Assembly (NCBI RefSeq): GCF_023206215.1
Contig: NZ_CP065800.1
Location: 1,054,001 to 1,118,000 of the forward strand
Source of the DNA: Butyrivibrio fibrisolvens
GTDB lineage: Bacteria; Bacillota; Clostridia; Lachnospirales; Lachnospiraceae
Length of the DNA: 64,000 nt
Direction of reading: 5' to 3'
This document shows positions 1 through 8,278 of the stretch, one piece after another. The translations under genes were made by a program, and so were the position numbers. The notes under the pieces were generated by a model. That model was not told the DNA's origin. It did no database searches and saw only the letters and a program-made list of their open reading frames with translations. The first letter of the stretch is position 1. Every line of letters begins with the position of its first letter.

Positions 1-396
1 GTAGCAGATGGAGATACATATAAAGGCAAGTGCCCATACCACGGAACCTGTTTTGAAGGAATGGCAGCAGGTCCTGCTATTGAAGACAGATGGGGCAAAA
101 AAGCTGTAGAACTTGCAGATGACGATAAAGTCTGGGACCTTGAAAGTACATATATAGCTCAGGCTCTGTGCACATATATCCTGACACTTAGCCCTCAGAT
201 CATCATCCTTGGCGGAGGAGTAATGCATCAGGAGCAGCTCTTTCCACTTATAAGGAAAAAAGTCCTGGAGCAGCTAAACGGATATATTGTAACCAAAGAA
301 CTTAAAGACATAGATAACTATATAGTTCCTGCCAGCCTAAACGATGACCAGGGAATAATGGGATCCATAAAGCTTGCAATGGACGCAGATATCTAA
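1..396 (+). CDS. scrK: ROK-family fructokinase, C-terminal part (cut by window edge)
   Basis: The frame is open from base 1 and lacks its start, so only about the last 131 residues are present. It begins with a zinc-binding segment, CPYHGTCFEG, followed by AAGPAIEDRWG, which is characteristic of ROK fructokinases (ATP + fructose to fructose-6-phosphate, cytoplasmic). The later LTLSPQIIILGGGVM segment fits the ROK C-terminal lobe. By family knowledge the enzyme feeds fructose or sucrose-derived sugar into glycolysis. The first internal ATG at 61 is not the real start because the motif lies upstream of it. The gene ends with TAA just before a very long inverted repeat. Assignment to fructokinase rather than glucokinase rests on the cysteine/histidine cluster. 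Confidence 0.9.
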   Translation, partial: VADGDTYKGKCPYHGTCFEGMAAGPAIEDRWGKKAVELADDDKVWDLESTYIAQALCTYILTLSPQIIILGGGVMHQEQLFPLIRKKVLEQLNGYIVTKELKDIDNYIVPASLNDDQGIMGSIKLAMDADI

Positions 397-400
397 TTTA

Positions 401-699
401 TTGAAACTTCGCACTTGCCAAACATACGCCACCCTTTGAGGCAGCGCCGATGCGGATAGTTTATAATGCATTTTCATATCTTGAAGGTGTTATAATTCAG
501 GGCATGATATCTGGATTTTTATATTCTAGGGTCTGAAACTCGCTTCGCTCAGACATGCAGACCCTAAGAAGAATATAAAAATCCATCTCTCATGCTCCTG
601 AATTTTATAACATCTTCAAAAGATATGAAAATGCATTATAAACTATCCGCATCGGTGCTGCCTCAAAGGGTGGCGTATGTTTGGCAAGTGCGAAGTTTG
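401..699. repeat. Long inverted repeat element, copy 1
   Basis: Two arms of about 130 bases are nearly perfect reverse complements, from AACTTCGCACTTGCC at the left edge to GGCAAGTGCGAAGTT at the right. The centre (about 528-565) starts GGGTCTG, ends CAGACCC, and contains CTCGCTTCGCTCAGAC. Next to the loop the left arm reads GCATGATATCTGG while the right arm (reverse complement) reads AGCATGAGAGATGG, a small built-in asymmetry. The core and loop recur at 52642-52923 and, reversed, at 53147-53422; the outer arms do not. A transcript would fold into a very long hairpin. No transposase is adjacent and the nature of the element is unknown. Confidence 0.93.
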
Positions 700-722
700 A
701 GAAAATTAATCGATTAAAATTA

Positions 723-787
723 AAAAAGCTTATATCTATCAGATTCGGCATGATAATAATGCTTAATAAGATGGATATAAGCTTTTT
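723..787 (+). terminator. Rho-independent terminator-like hairpin
   Basis: AAAAAGCTTATATCTATC (723-740) pairs with GATGGATATAAGCTTTTT (770-787) with one wobble and ends in a T-run. It lies downstream of the fructokinase gene and of the long inverted repeat. The A-run on the other side means it could also act on the minus strand. Confidence 0.7.
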
Positions 788-914
788 AACATTTTGACAG
801 TTTTCAAAAACAATAGATGCTAACACAAGCGAAGATTATATTATAATATAATCATAGAAAATAAAAGGGAAGCAGCGCATAGAATCGTTCCTTGGAATCG
901 GTAACTTGGAATTT

Positions 915-963
915 GGGACTATAACAAATGAAATCAAAAGCTGATTTTATTTGTTATAGTCCT
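915..963 (+). promoter_or_regulatory. 22-bp-stem hairpin in the galK leader
   Basis: Arms 915-936 and 942-963 pair over 22 positions (GGGACTATAACAAAT with ATTTGTTATAGTCCT, only wobble mismatches) around the loop AAAGC. No T-run follows, so it is not an ordinary terminator. It lies 85 bases before the galK start and would be in its 5' untranslated region if transcription begins upstream. A role in mRNA stability or a protein-bound leader is inference. Confidence 0.6.
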
Positions 964-1047
964 GAAGGCAAAGCCCCTACTTACCGTAAAGCCATGCGCA
1001 GCCATCCTGTTAACAACAATATTTAAGCAAAAAGACGAGGTATTTTT

Positions 1048-2229
1048 ATGATCGATCAGGAAATGAAACAGGCCGTTCTTGACGGCTTTGCAAAAGAATT
1101 TGGCGATAACGAAGGCGTTAAGTGCTACTTTGCACCGGGCCGTGTAAACCTTATAGGAGAGCACACAGATTATAACGGCGGTCACGTATTCCCATGTGCA
1201 CTCACAATCGGAACATACGCCGCTGCCAGAAAGAGAGATGACCGCGTAATGCGCTTTGTATCTCTTAACTTTGACGGTTCAAGACGCGAGACATCCCTTG
1301 ATGACCTTGTTCCAAACGATCCCAAGGCTGGCTGGACCAATTATCCCAAGGGTGTTGTATGGGCTTTTGAAAAAAGAGGAATGAAGCTTGAAACAGGCTT
1401 TGATATGGTTATCATCGGTAACATTCCTAACGGATCAGGCCTTTCTTCATCGGCTTCACTTGAAGTCCTGACAGGATTTGCTCTTCGTGATATGTACGGA
1501 TTTGATGTTCCTAATCAGGAACTTGCTCTTATCGGTCAGGATGCAGAGAACAATTTCAATGGTTGCAACTGCGGAATCATGGATCAGTTTGCATCTGCTA
1601 TGGGCAAAAAAGATAATGCTATTTTCCTTGATACGGCAGACCTTTCATTTGAATATGCTCCGATCCATCTTGATGGAATGAAGATCGTAGTAACTAATAC
1701 TAACAAAAAGCATAAACTCACAGATTCTCAGTACAATGCAAGAAGAAGTGCATGTGAACACGCCCTGTCTCAGATGCAGACAGTTTGTGATATCAAGGGA
1801 CTTGGAGATCTGTCTATTGAAGAGTTCGAAGCTCACAAGGATGTTATCACAGATGATGATGAAAGAGTAAAGGCAAGGCATGCAGTATATGAGAATCAGC
1901 GCACACTTGATGCTGTAGCAGCTCTTAAGGCAGGTGACCTTGAGAAGTTTGGTAAGCTTATGAACGCTTCTCACGTATCCCTTCGCGATGATTATGATGT
2001 AACCGGTATAGAGCTTGATACTCTTGCAGAAACAGCTTGGAAGGTAGACGGCGTTATCGGTTCACGTATGACAGGCGGCGGATTTGGCGGCTGCACTGTT
2101 TCTATCGTCAAGGATGATGCAATAGAAAGTTTCAAAGAGCAGGTTGGCAAGGCTTATAAGGATAAGATCGGCTATGACTGCACTTTCTATATCGTATCAA
2201 TCGGTGACGGACCGAGAGTTATTGAATAA
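1048..2229 (+). CDS. galK: Galactokinase
   Basis: Cytoplasmic GHMP kinase that phosphorylates galactose to galactose-1-phosphate, the first step of the Leloir pathway. The 393-residue length is typical. The signature PGRVNLIGEHTDYNGG lies near residues 30-45, the ATP loop GSGLSSSASLEV near 131-142, CGIMDQFASAMG near 175-186, and the C-terminal GHMP motif MTGGGFGGCTVSIV near 341-354. The ATG at 1048 is preceded by GAGG at a good distance. galT follows after about 100 bases that include a strong hairpin, so the two genes may be unequally expressed. Confidence 0.97.
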   Translation: MIDQEMKQAVLDGFAKEFGDNEGVKCYFAPGRVNLIGEHTDYNGGHVFPCALTIGTYAAARKRDDRVMRFVSLNFDGSRRETSLDDLVPNDPKAGWTNYPKGVVWAFEKRGMKLETGFDMVIIGNIPNGSGLSSSASLEVLTGFALRDMYGFDVPNQELALIGQDAENNFNGCNCGIMDQFASAMGKKDNAIFLDTADLSFEYAPIHLDGMKIVVTNTNKKHKLTDSQYNARRSACEHALSQMQTVCDIKGLGDLSIEEFEAHKDVITDDDERVKARHAVYENQRTLDAVAALKAGDLEKFGKLMNASHVSLRDDYDVTGIELDTLAETAWKVDGVIGSRMTGGGFGGCTVSIVKDDAIESFKEQVGKAYKDKIGYDCTFYIVSIGDGPRVIE

Positions 2230-2249
2230 TATTCATCAGACTTAGCTAC

Positions 2250-2293
2250 AAAATAAAACATTCTTGAAGATCATTTCAAGGATGTTTTATTTT
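2250..2293 (+). terminator. Terminator or attenuator hairpin between galK and galT
   Basis: Nineteen-base arms, 2250-2268 and 2275-2293, pair around the loop GATCAT with one G-T wobble; the right arm ends ATGTTTTATTTT. It sits 20 bases after the galK stop and 40 bases before the galT start, so it should reduce read-through into galT or protect the galK 3' end. Confidence 0.8.
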
Positions 2294-2333
2294 CAAAAAA
2301 TTCTTACAGTTTTATCATGAGGTGACAAATAAA

Positions 2334-3869
2334 ATGATAGATAAAAATATTATAGACCTGGTTGCTTATGCATATCGCACAGGCCTTATAGAAAAAGAAG
2401 ATATAGTTTACTCTCTCAATACAATACTTATGCAGTTTTCTCTTACAGAACTTGAGGGAACAGAAGATGATGTTATTAAAGAAGCAGAAAGCATTGATCA
2501 AAAGAAGATTGATGACGGAACATATCTTGAAGATACAATGAAAGTTCTGTGTCAATATGCAGCAGATAATAAGATCATAGAAGGAACAACACCTGCCTAT
2601 ACAGACCTTTTCGATACAAAGCTCATGGGTATACTTACACCAAGACCAAGCGATGTTATAGGCAAGTTCAAGGATCTTTATAAAGAGGATCCTATTAAGG
2701 CTACAGACTGGTACTATTCTTTTTCCAGAAATACTGATTATATAAGAAAATATAGAATCGCTAAAGATGTGAAATGGGTAACACCTACAGATTATGGCAA
2801 CCTTGATATCACTATCAATCTATCAAAGCCTGAGAAAGATCCCAAGGCTATCGCAGCTGCAAGAAATGCTAAGCAGTCAGGATATCCCAAGTGCCAGCTT
2901 TGCAGAGAAAATGAAGGATATTCAGGAAGACTTGACCACCCGGCAAGAGAAAACCACAGGATCATACCGGTCACTATCAATAACAGTAACTGGTTCTTCC
3001 AGTATTCACCTTATGTATATTACAATGAGCACTGCATAGTTTTTAACTCACAGCATGTACCTATGAAGATAGAGCATGCAACATTCTGTAAGCTATTTGA
3101 TTTTGTTAAGCAGTTCCCTCATTATTTTGTTGGCTCCAATGCTGATCTTCCTATAGTAGGAGGATCTATCCTTTCACATGATCACTTCCAGGGCGGACAT
3201 TATGACTTTGCAATGGCCAAGGCACCTGTGGAGAGGACATTTACGGTTAAGGGATTTGAAGACGTAGACAGCGGAATAGTTAAGTGGCCGATGTCTGTAA
3301 TACGTCTGTCAGGAGATGATACAGACAGGATCATCGCTCTTGCTGACAAGATCCTTGAAGCATGGCGCGGATATAGTGATGAGGAGGCATTCATCTTCGC
3401 AGAAACTGATGGTACACCTCATAATACCATCACACCGATAGCCAGAATGCGTAATGGCAGATATGAACTTGATCTTGTCCTTCGTAATAATATAACAACA
3501 GATGAGCATCCTCTTGGGGTATTCCATCCGCATGCACAGCTTCATCATATCAAGAAGGAGAACATCGGACTTATAGAAGTTATGGGACTTGCGGTTCTTC
3601 CTGCACGTCTTAAGGATGAGATGAAGAGCCTTAAGGATGCTATACTTAATGGGCGTGATCTTAGAAGCGATGAAGTCCTTGAAAAGCATGCAGACTGGGT
3701 AGATGAGTTTTCTAAAAACTACGACAAGATTGATGCTACCAATATCGATACTGTAATTCAGGATGAGATCGGTAAAGTGTTTATGCATGTCCTTGAAGAT
3801 GCCGGAGTATATAAACGGACACCTGAAGGACAGAAAGCTTTCGACCGTTTTGTAACATCATTGAATTAA
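2334..3869 (+). CDS. galT: UDP-glucose--hexose-1-phosphate uridylyltransferase, class II
   Basis: Transfers UMP between UDP-glucose and galactose-1-phosphate in the Leloir pathway. The 511-residue protein has the features of the Firmicutes class II GalT: an N-terminal helical part, then NTDYIRKYRIAKDVKW, the CQLCRENEGYSGR segment, and the two histidine-bearing segments SHDHFQGGHYDFAMAKAP and GVFHPHAQLHHIKKENIGLIEVMG. The latter HPHAQLHH block is the expected site around the uridylylated histidine. The chosen start is the ATG at 2334, which has GAGG about 11 bases upstream; a GTG at 2322 touches that GAGG and is too close. No galE is visible in the window. Confidence 0.95.
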   Translation: MIDKNIIDLVAYAYRTGLIEKEDIVYSLNTILMQFSLTELEGTEDDVIKEAESIDQKKIDDGTYLEDTMKVLCQYAADNKIIEGTTPAYTDLFDTKLMGILTPRPSDVIGKFKDLYKEDPIKATDWYYSFSRNTDYIRKYRIAKDVKWVTPTDYGNLDITINLSKPEKDPKAIAAARNAKQSGYPKCQLCRENEGYSGRLDHPARENHRIIPVTINNSNWFFQYSPYVYYNEHCIVFNSQHVPMKIEHATFCKLFDFVKQFPHYFVGSNADLPIVGGSILSHDHFQGGHYDFAMAKAPVERTFTVKGFEDVDSGIVKWPMSVIRLSGDDTDRIIALADKILEAWRGYSDEEAFIFAETDGTPHNTITPIARMRNGRYELDLVLRNNITTDEHPLGVFHPHAQLHHIKKENIGLIEVMGLAVLPARLKDEMKSLKDAILNGRDLRSDEVLEKHADWVDEFSKNYDKIDATNIDTVIQDEIGKVFMHVLEDAGVYKRTPEGQKAFDRFVTSLN

Positions 3870-3907
3870 TAGAATAATGAGCCACGGGGGTTATTGTAGG
3901 AGCGATT

Positions 3908-4552
3908 ATGGTTAGAAAAACTAAAGCGGTAATGGATAGAGTTAACGTCGTATGTGAGCGTCTTGATAACGAGTATGGCACAGATACGCGTACATATCTT
4001 GATCATAGGGATGCATTTGAACTTCTGATAGCAACTATACTTTCAGCTCAGTGCACTGACAAAAGGGTCAATATGGTAACTCCATCTCTTTTTGCCAAAT
4101 ATCCTACGGTACATGATTTTGCAACTGCCGATGTTAAGGAGCTTGAAGAAGCGATACATTCTATAGGCTTCTATCATGCCAAGGCAAGGAATATAATAGG
4201 CTGCGCCAGGAAGCTTGAAAGTGATTTTGAAGGAGAAGTTCCCAGAACTTTAGAAGAGCTTACATCCCTTCCGGGAGTTGGTCGTAAGACTGCCAATGTC
4301 ATAAGAGGCAATATCTTTGAAGATCCCAGTATCGTTGTAGATACACATGTTAAGAGAATCTCCAAAAGGCTTGGGTTTACAGATTCTGATGATCCTGTAG
4401 TTGTAGAACAGGACCTTATGAAGATACTGCCAAGGCAGAACTGGATCAGGTACAACATACAGATAATCTATCTGGGACGTACTATCTGTAAGGCACCAAC
4501 GCCAAGGTGCAGTGAATGCTTCTTGAAAGATATATGTCCTAGTTATAAATAA
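3908..4552 (+). CDS. nth: Endonuclease III (DNA glycosylase/AP lyase)
   Basis: Base-excision repair glycosylase for oxidised pyrimidines. The 214-residue length is typical. The helix-hairpin-helix LPGVGRKTANVI carries the catalytic lysine (Lys127) and VDTHVKRISKRLG the catalytic aspartate (Asp145). The C-terminus holds the four cysteines of the 4Fe-4S cluster spaced C-x6-C-x2-C-x5-C (CKAPTPRC, SEC, FLKDIC). TAGGAG precedes the ATG. It follows galT by 38 bases, probably without functional connection. Confidence 0.97.
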   Translation: MVRKTKAVMDRVNVVCERLDNEYGTDTRTYLDHRDAFELLIATILSAQCTDKRVNMVTPSLFAKYPTVHDFATADVKELEEAIHSIGFYHAKARNIIGCARKLESDFEGEVPRTLEELTSLPGVGRKTANVIRGNIFEDPSIVVDTHVKRISKRLGFTDSDDPVVVEQDLMKILPRQNWIRYNIQIIYLGRTICKAPTPRCSECFLKDICPSYK

Positions 4553-4585
4553 CTAAAACTGCCCAAATGGGAAGTTTGCCAATAA

Positions 4586-5230
4586 TCACCCGGCCTCTTT
4601 AGCAAGATATTCTTCGATAGAATCTTTGTTCATGGATTTGAGCTCTGCGGCATAAGGCTGCAGGGCTTTTATTTTGCTGATCGCTTCAGCCTTGGTCAGT
4701 CCCAGATGATTTTTGTAGATATCACATAACATATGATAGGTTTCTGATATGTCGCACTTGGTAGATACTGAGAATTCAAGAAGTGATACGACTTCGCTGT
4801 ACAGACCTTCTGTGTACAGAACGTCAGCCCATTCCTGCAAAGTCTTGATCAAAGTTATATAACTTGCGTCATATTCCATAAGCTTAACTATATTGGCGGC
4901 GCCGTACATAAGCTTTAGGTCAGTATTGGTTATACCGGTAAGGTTCACGATCTTTCTGGTATCCTTAGCAAGGTTTCTGATAGTATATTCCATATGGTCT
5001 ATCTCTTTGTGGCCTGTAAGGGCGCCAAAAGGGAGTGTTTCCAGAGGGATGGAGATATAATCAAGGTCTTTAAGACTCTTAACTGGCGCAAGATTCGCTT
5101 CCTTCTCTCTTGCAAGGAAACTCTGCTGACCGGTCATTTTCTTGGAATCCTTGTGCATCTCATATCTAAGCCACGCACAGAAGATGATGAAGAGAAATAA
5201 AAAAGTTGGAAAGCCAATATTATTAAACAA
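4586..5230 (-). CDS. Conserved hypothetical protein with N-terminal membrane anchor
   Basis: I do not recognise a named family. The 214-residue protein starts with a hydrophobic segment (about residues 7-22, FPTFLFLFIIFCAWLR), then a charged linker and a mostly alpha-helical cytoplasmic part rich in Leu, Ala and Lys. The helical part around 100-190 (LYSEVVSLLEFSVS, YHMLCDIYKNHLG) resembles TPR-like helical pairs but no clear repeat can be aligned. It faces nth convergently and diverges from the VanW gene. Residues 50-80 (ISIPLETLPFG) look conserved in character but carry no catalytic motif. Confidence 0.7.
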   Translation of the reverse strand: MFNNIGFPTFLFLFIIFCAWLRYEMHKDSKKMTGQQSFLAREKEANLAPVKSLKDLDYISIPLETLPFGALTGHKEIDHMEYTIRNLAKDTRKIVNLTGITNTDLKLMYGAANIVKLMEYDASYITLIKTLQEWADVLYTEGLYSEVVSLLEFSVSTKCDISETYHMLCDIYKNHLGLTKAEAISKIKALQPYAAELKSMNKDSIEEYLAKEAG

Positions 5231-5355
5231 GTTTCCGTTCCCCCAAAAAGTGGTATAATGACGTGAGGATTATTAAGTTACATTCTATATATAATATAAC
5301 ACAAGGGTTAAGGGAGTTGACAGCAAATAGATTACTCCCTATAAAGAGGACTATT

Positions 5356-6966
5356 ATGAAGAAAATTGTGATTGGTTTAGCCTTTATGGCTGTGCTTATC
5401 TTGGCTCCATCAATGATAGCGCAGGCTAAGACACAGGCTAAAATCCCGAACGGAGTTACTATTGGAAGTGTAGATGTTTCAGGTATGACACATGATGAAG
5501 CCTATGCAGCAGTTTCGTCATACATGGATACACTATCTAGTGCAAATATCACCTTAAAAGGTGCAAGAGATGAAGATGTAGTTACAGTAACAGCAGCAGA
5601 TCTTGGCCTTACCTGGACCAATACTGATGTAGTGGAGAGTGCCCTTAATATAGGAAAAGAAGGTAACGTAGTTCAGCGTTACAAGCAGCTCAAAGATGTT
5701 GCCAATGGCGGCGTAGCACTGGATCTTGAATACGCTTTTGATGACACCATGATAATGGATGTATTTGCAGGAAAGTGCGATACATTTAACGTAGCTGAAG
5801 TTGACTACGGTCTTACAAGAGAGAATGGAACTTTCAGCGTTGTAGATGGTAATACAGGATATGAGCTCAATCAGACAGCTTCTATAGAACTTCTTCAGAA
5901 CTATATAACAGATGGCTGGGACGGATCAGACTTTGATATCGCTCTTTCTGTAGATGTTACAGAGCCTAAAGGAAGCGCAGAGGAGCTTGCCAAAGTTGGA
6001 GACGTTCTTGGAACATACTCAACCAGCTATAAAACTTCCGGAGCAGCCAGAAGCGGCAATATTTCAAATGGATGTAAACTTGCAAGTGGCATAACTCTAT
6101 ATCCCGGTGATGAGTTTTCTATGCTTGAGAATATCACACCGTTTACAGAGGCTAATGGCTATTTTCTTGCAGGATCATATCTTCAAGGACAGGTAGTAGA
6201 GAGCTTTGGTGGCGGAATCTGTCAGGTTTCTACTACATTGTACAATGCAGTACTTAGAGCAGAGCTTGAAGTTACCGAAAGATATAACCACTCCATGATA
6301 GTCAATTATGTTGATCCTTCTGAAGATGCTGCTATAGCAGAAAATGGCGGCAAGAACTTCAAGTTCAAAAATAATACTGACTATCCTATCTATATAGATG
6401 GATATACTACTTCTAGTAAAACTATTACATTTACTATATATGGCGTTGAGACAAGACAGGCTGGAAGAGTTGTAAGTTATGAAAGCGAAGTTCTCGAAAC
6501 AACCGTTCCTACCACAGATACATTTGTACTTGATTCATCTCAGCCTGTAGGTTATGTCAAGGTTACACAGTCAGCCCATAACGGTATCAAGGCGCAGCTT
6601 TGGAAGATAGTCACAGTTGATGGCAAAGAAGAAAGCCGTGAAGTTGTCAATTCCAGTACCTATACAATGGTTCCAAGGATCGTTGCAGTAGGAACAGCAG
6701 GCGCTGATGAGAATGTCCTTGCACAGATCAATGCAGCTATAGCAACAGGTTCATATGATCAGGTAGTAGCTACAAGTAGTTCGATGGCAGCTGTCATAGC
6801 AGCTCAGAGTCAGCAGATAGATCCTGCTACGGGACTTCCGATAGACCCTGCAACAGGCCTTCCTGCTACTACAGATCCAAGTGTGGCAACACCTGATGCA
6901 GCGGCTTCCCAGCAGACAGATACTACAGGAAGTGAAGCGCAGAGCGCAGATGGGACAACAGGCTGA
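5356..6966 (+). CDS. VanW-family exported protein with peptidoglycan-binding-like domain
   Basis: The protein of about 536 residues has a signal peptide (MKKIVIGLAFMAVLILAPS, cleavage near AQA-K). A YoaR/PG-binding-4-like region follows (IPNGVTIGSVDVSGMTHDEAY), then a VanW domain around residues 245-390 with GDEFSMLENITPF, GGGICQVSTTLYNAVLRAELEV and ERYNHSMIVNYVDPSEDAA. The tail from about residue 490 is Ala/Thr/Ser/Pro-rich, with DPATGLP twice, and is probably unstructured. Such proteins act outside the membrane at the cell wall; the precise function of VanW is not established. The start at 5356 has GAGG upstream; an upstream in-frame GTG at 5263 would bury the signal peptide. Its TGA overlaps the next ATG. 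Confidence 0.85.
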   Translation: MKKIVIGLAFMAVLILAPSMIAQAKTQAKIPNGVTIGSVDVSGMTHDEAYAAVSSYMDTLSSANITLKGARDEDVVTVTAADLGLTWTNTDVVESALNIGKEGNVVQRYKQLKDVANGGVALDLEYAFDDTMIMDVFAGKCDTFNVAEVDYGLTRENGTFSVVDGNTGYELNQTASIELLQNYITDGWDGSDFDIALSVDVTEPKGSAEELAKVGDVLGTYSTSYKTSGAARSGNISNGCKLASGITLYPGDEFSMLENITPFTEANGYFLAGSYLQGQVVESFGGGICQVSTTLYNAVLRAELEVTERYNHSMIVNYVDPSEDAAIAENGGKNFKFKNNTDYPIYIDGYTTSSKTITFTIYGVETRQAGRVVSYESEVLETTVPTTDTFVLDSSQPVGYVKVTQSAHNGIKAQLWKIVTVDGKEESREVVNSSTYTMVPRIVAVGTAGADENVLAQINAAIATGSYDQVVATSSSMAAVIAAQSQQIDPATGLPIDPATGLPATTDPSVATPDAAASQQTDTTGSEAQSADGTTG

Positions 6967-8078
6967 TGAGAATTGGTAAGATCACAGAGAATGTCTTAAA
7001 AAGATCTGTATGGAAGCAGATCCATAATGGCAGATATAAAAATGGCGCAGCAGGATATACCGACTGCGCCTGTTTTGGAACTAATGAGATAGACACAGAT
7101 GCACGCAGAAACAATAATAAGGAAAATCCATCTGTAAATCGTAACGACTTCAAAGGCAATGAAATATTGTCATCAGTTCATACAGTGACTGCTGATGTAA
7201 AGCACTGCGGCAAATATGCTGTTGCCTGCGCCTGCAACAATATCTTTGCAGGAGGTGGGCAGCCAAAGCAGGTCTTATTATCCATAACACTTCCTAAGGA
7301 CTGCGAAGAACAGGTACTAAGGCAGATCATGAAGGATGCCGAGGCTGCTGCTATATATAATGGAGCTGAGATCGCAGGAGGACATACAGAAGTATCAGAA
7401 GCTGTTAATCATCCTCTTGTAACTGCTACTGCAGTAGGATATAAAGATGTGATTTCAGATAATAAGTCAATCTCCGTATCAGATGAATGCAAGGGACAAG
7501 TGGCAGATACGATAATAAAACCTGATATGAGGTTAAAGAATGCAGCAGACTGCGATATAGTCGTTACCAAATGGATCGCCCTGTCTGGATGCGCTATGCT
7601 TTCTGAAGATAGGAAAGATAAGATCATAGAAAGGTATCCATCTTTTATCATAGATGCAGGAACGTCTTTTGGCAGTATGGACTATCTCAGCATTAAAGAT
7701 GATGCTCGTATTGCCAGGGAAAACAAAGCTGTATGTATTCACGACGTATCAAGCGGCGGAATATTCGCAGCCTTGTGGGAACTTGGACAGATGACAGGAT
7801 GCGGTATGGAAGTGAATCTTAAGGCTATACCCATAAGGCAGGAGAGCGTTGAGATCACGGATGTATTTGATGTTAATCCATACCTTCTTGCATCAGCAGG
7901 GGCGCTTCTTATAGCGACTAGAGATGGTTCTCTAATGGTAGATGCTTTAGAAAAAGAAGGAATACCATCAGCTATCATAGGTAAGCTCACCAGTGGCAAT
8001 GATCGTATCATTATAAATGAAGATGAGACAAGGTTTCTGGATCTGCCTCAAAGTGATGAGATTCATAAGATATTTTAA
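6966..8078 (+). CDS. AIR synthase-related (PurM/HypE-fold) protein, stand-alone
   Basis: The 370-residue cytoplasmic protein has a PurM-like N-terminal half (VHTVTADVKHCGKYAVACACNNIFAGGGQPKQVLLSI is the region matching the family dimer and phosphate loop) and a C-terminal half with VCIHDVSSGGIFAALWELGQMTGCGMEV, the AIR-synthase C-terminal glycine motif. HypE, ThiL, SelD and PurM share this ATP-binding fold. No hyp, thi or pur genes are nearby, and the N-terminal MRIGKITENVLKRSV extension is not typical of any of those four. The ATG overlaps the VanW stop (TGATG), so the two are translationally coupled. The substrate is unknown. Confidence 0.75.
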   Translation: MRIGKITENVLKRSVWKQIHNGRYKNGAAGYTDCACFGTNEIDTDARRNNNKENPSVNRNDFKGNEILSSVHTVTADVKHCGKYAVACACNNIFAGGGQPKQVLLSITLPKDCEEQVLRQIMKDAEAAAIYNGAEIAGGHTEVSEAVNHPLVTATAVGYKDVISDNKSISVSDECKGQVADTIIKPDMRLKNAADCDIVVTKWIALSGCAMLSEDRKDKIIERYPSFIIDAGTSFGSMDYLSIKDDARIARENKAVCIHDVSSGGIFAALWELGQMTGCGMEVNLKAIPIRQESVEITDVFDVNPYLLASAGALLIATRDGSLMVDALEKEGIPSAIIGKLTSGNDRIIINEDETRFLDLPQSDEIHKIF

Positions 8079-8234
8079 TGATCTGCAGTAATTTTGCTAT
8101 ATAGTCATAGACTTTTTGACATTAATTTCACTGCGTAATCATAGGCATTTTTTGCATATGCAAAAGCATGGAATAATTATACATTTTCTGTTAATATACT
8201 AAAAAATAATGAATAAAACATAATAAGTAAAAGC

Positions 8235-8250
8235 ATAACAAACTTGTTAT
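8235..8250. promoter_or_regulatory. Palindrome upstream of the Lrp-type regulator
   Basis: ATAACAA and TTGTTAT form a perfect 7-bp inverted repeat around AC, ending 29 bases before the regulator's ATG. The place and symmetry suit an autoregulatory operator. There is no experimental or comparative support here. Confidence 0.45.
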
Positions 8251-8278
8251 GGCCGCTGCTGCGGCAGAAAGGATAGAC

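Larger units (their letters stand above)
397..1047. other. Intergenic region between fructokinase and galK
   Basis: This 650-base stretch holds no credible gene. It contains a roughly 300-bp inverted repeat (401-699), a terminator-like hairpin (723-787), a TTGACA at 794-799 without a well-spaced -10, an AT-rich run at 831-852 that includes TATAAT, and a 22-bp-stem hairpin (915-963) in the presumed galK leader. Short open frames here are by-products of the palindrome. Confidence 0.8.

Noticed and set aside
401-699. Insertion sequence or MITE with conserved terminal inverted repeats
   Set aside because: The ends differ between copies while the centre is conserved, opposite to the usual pattern, and no target duplication is evident.
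605-826. Open frame on the minus strand across the first long inverted repeat
   Set aside because: It is the complement of the palindrome arm and a terminator, has no ribosome binding site and no protein-like composition.
5263-5355. Extended VanW start at a GTG
   Set aside because: It would place 31 residues before a clear signal peptide that has its own GAGG site.
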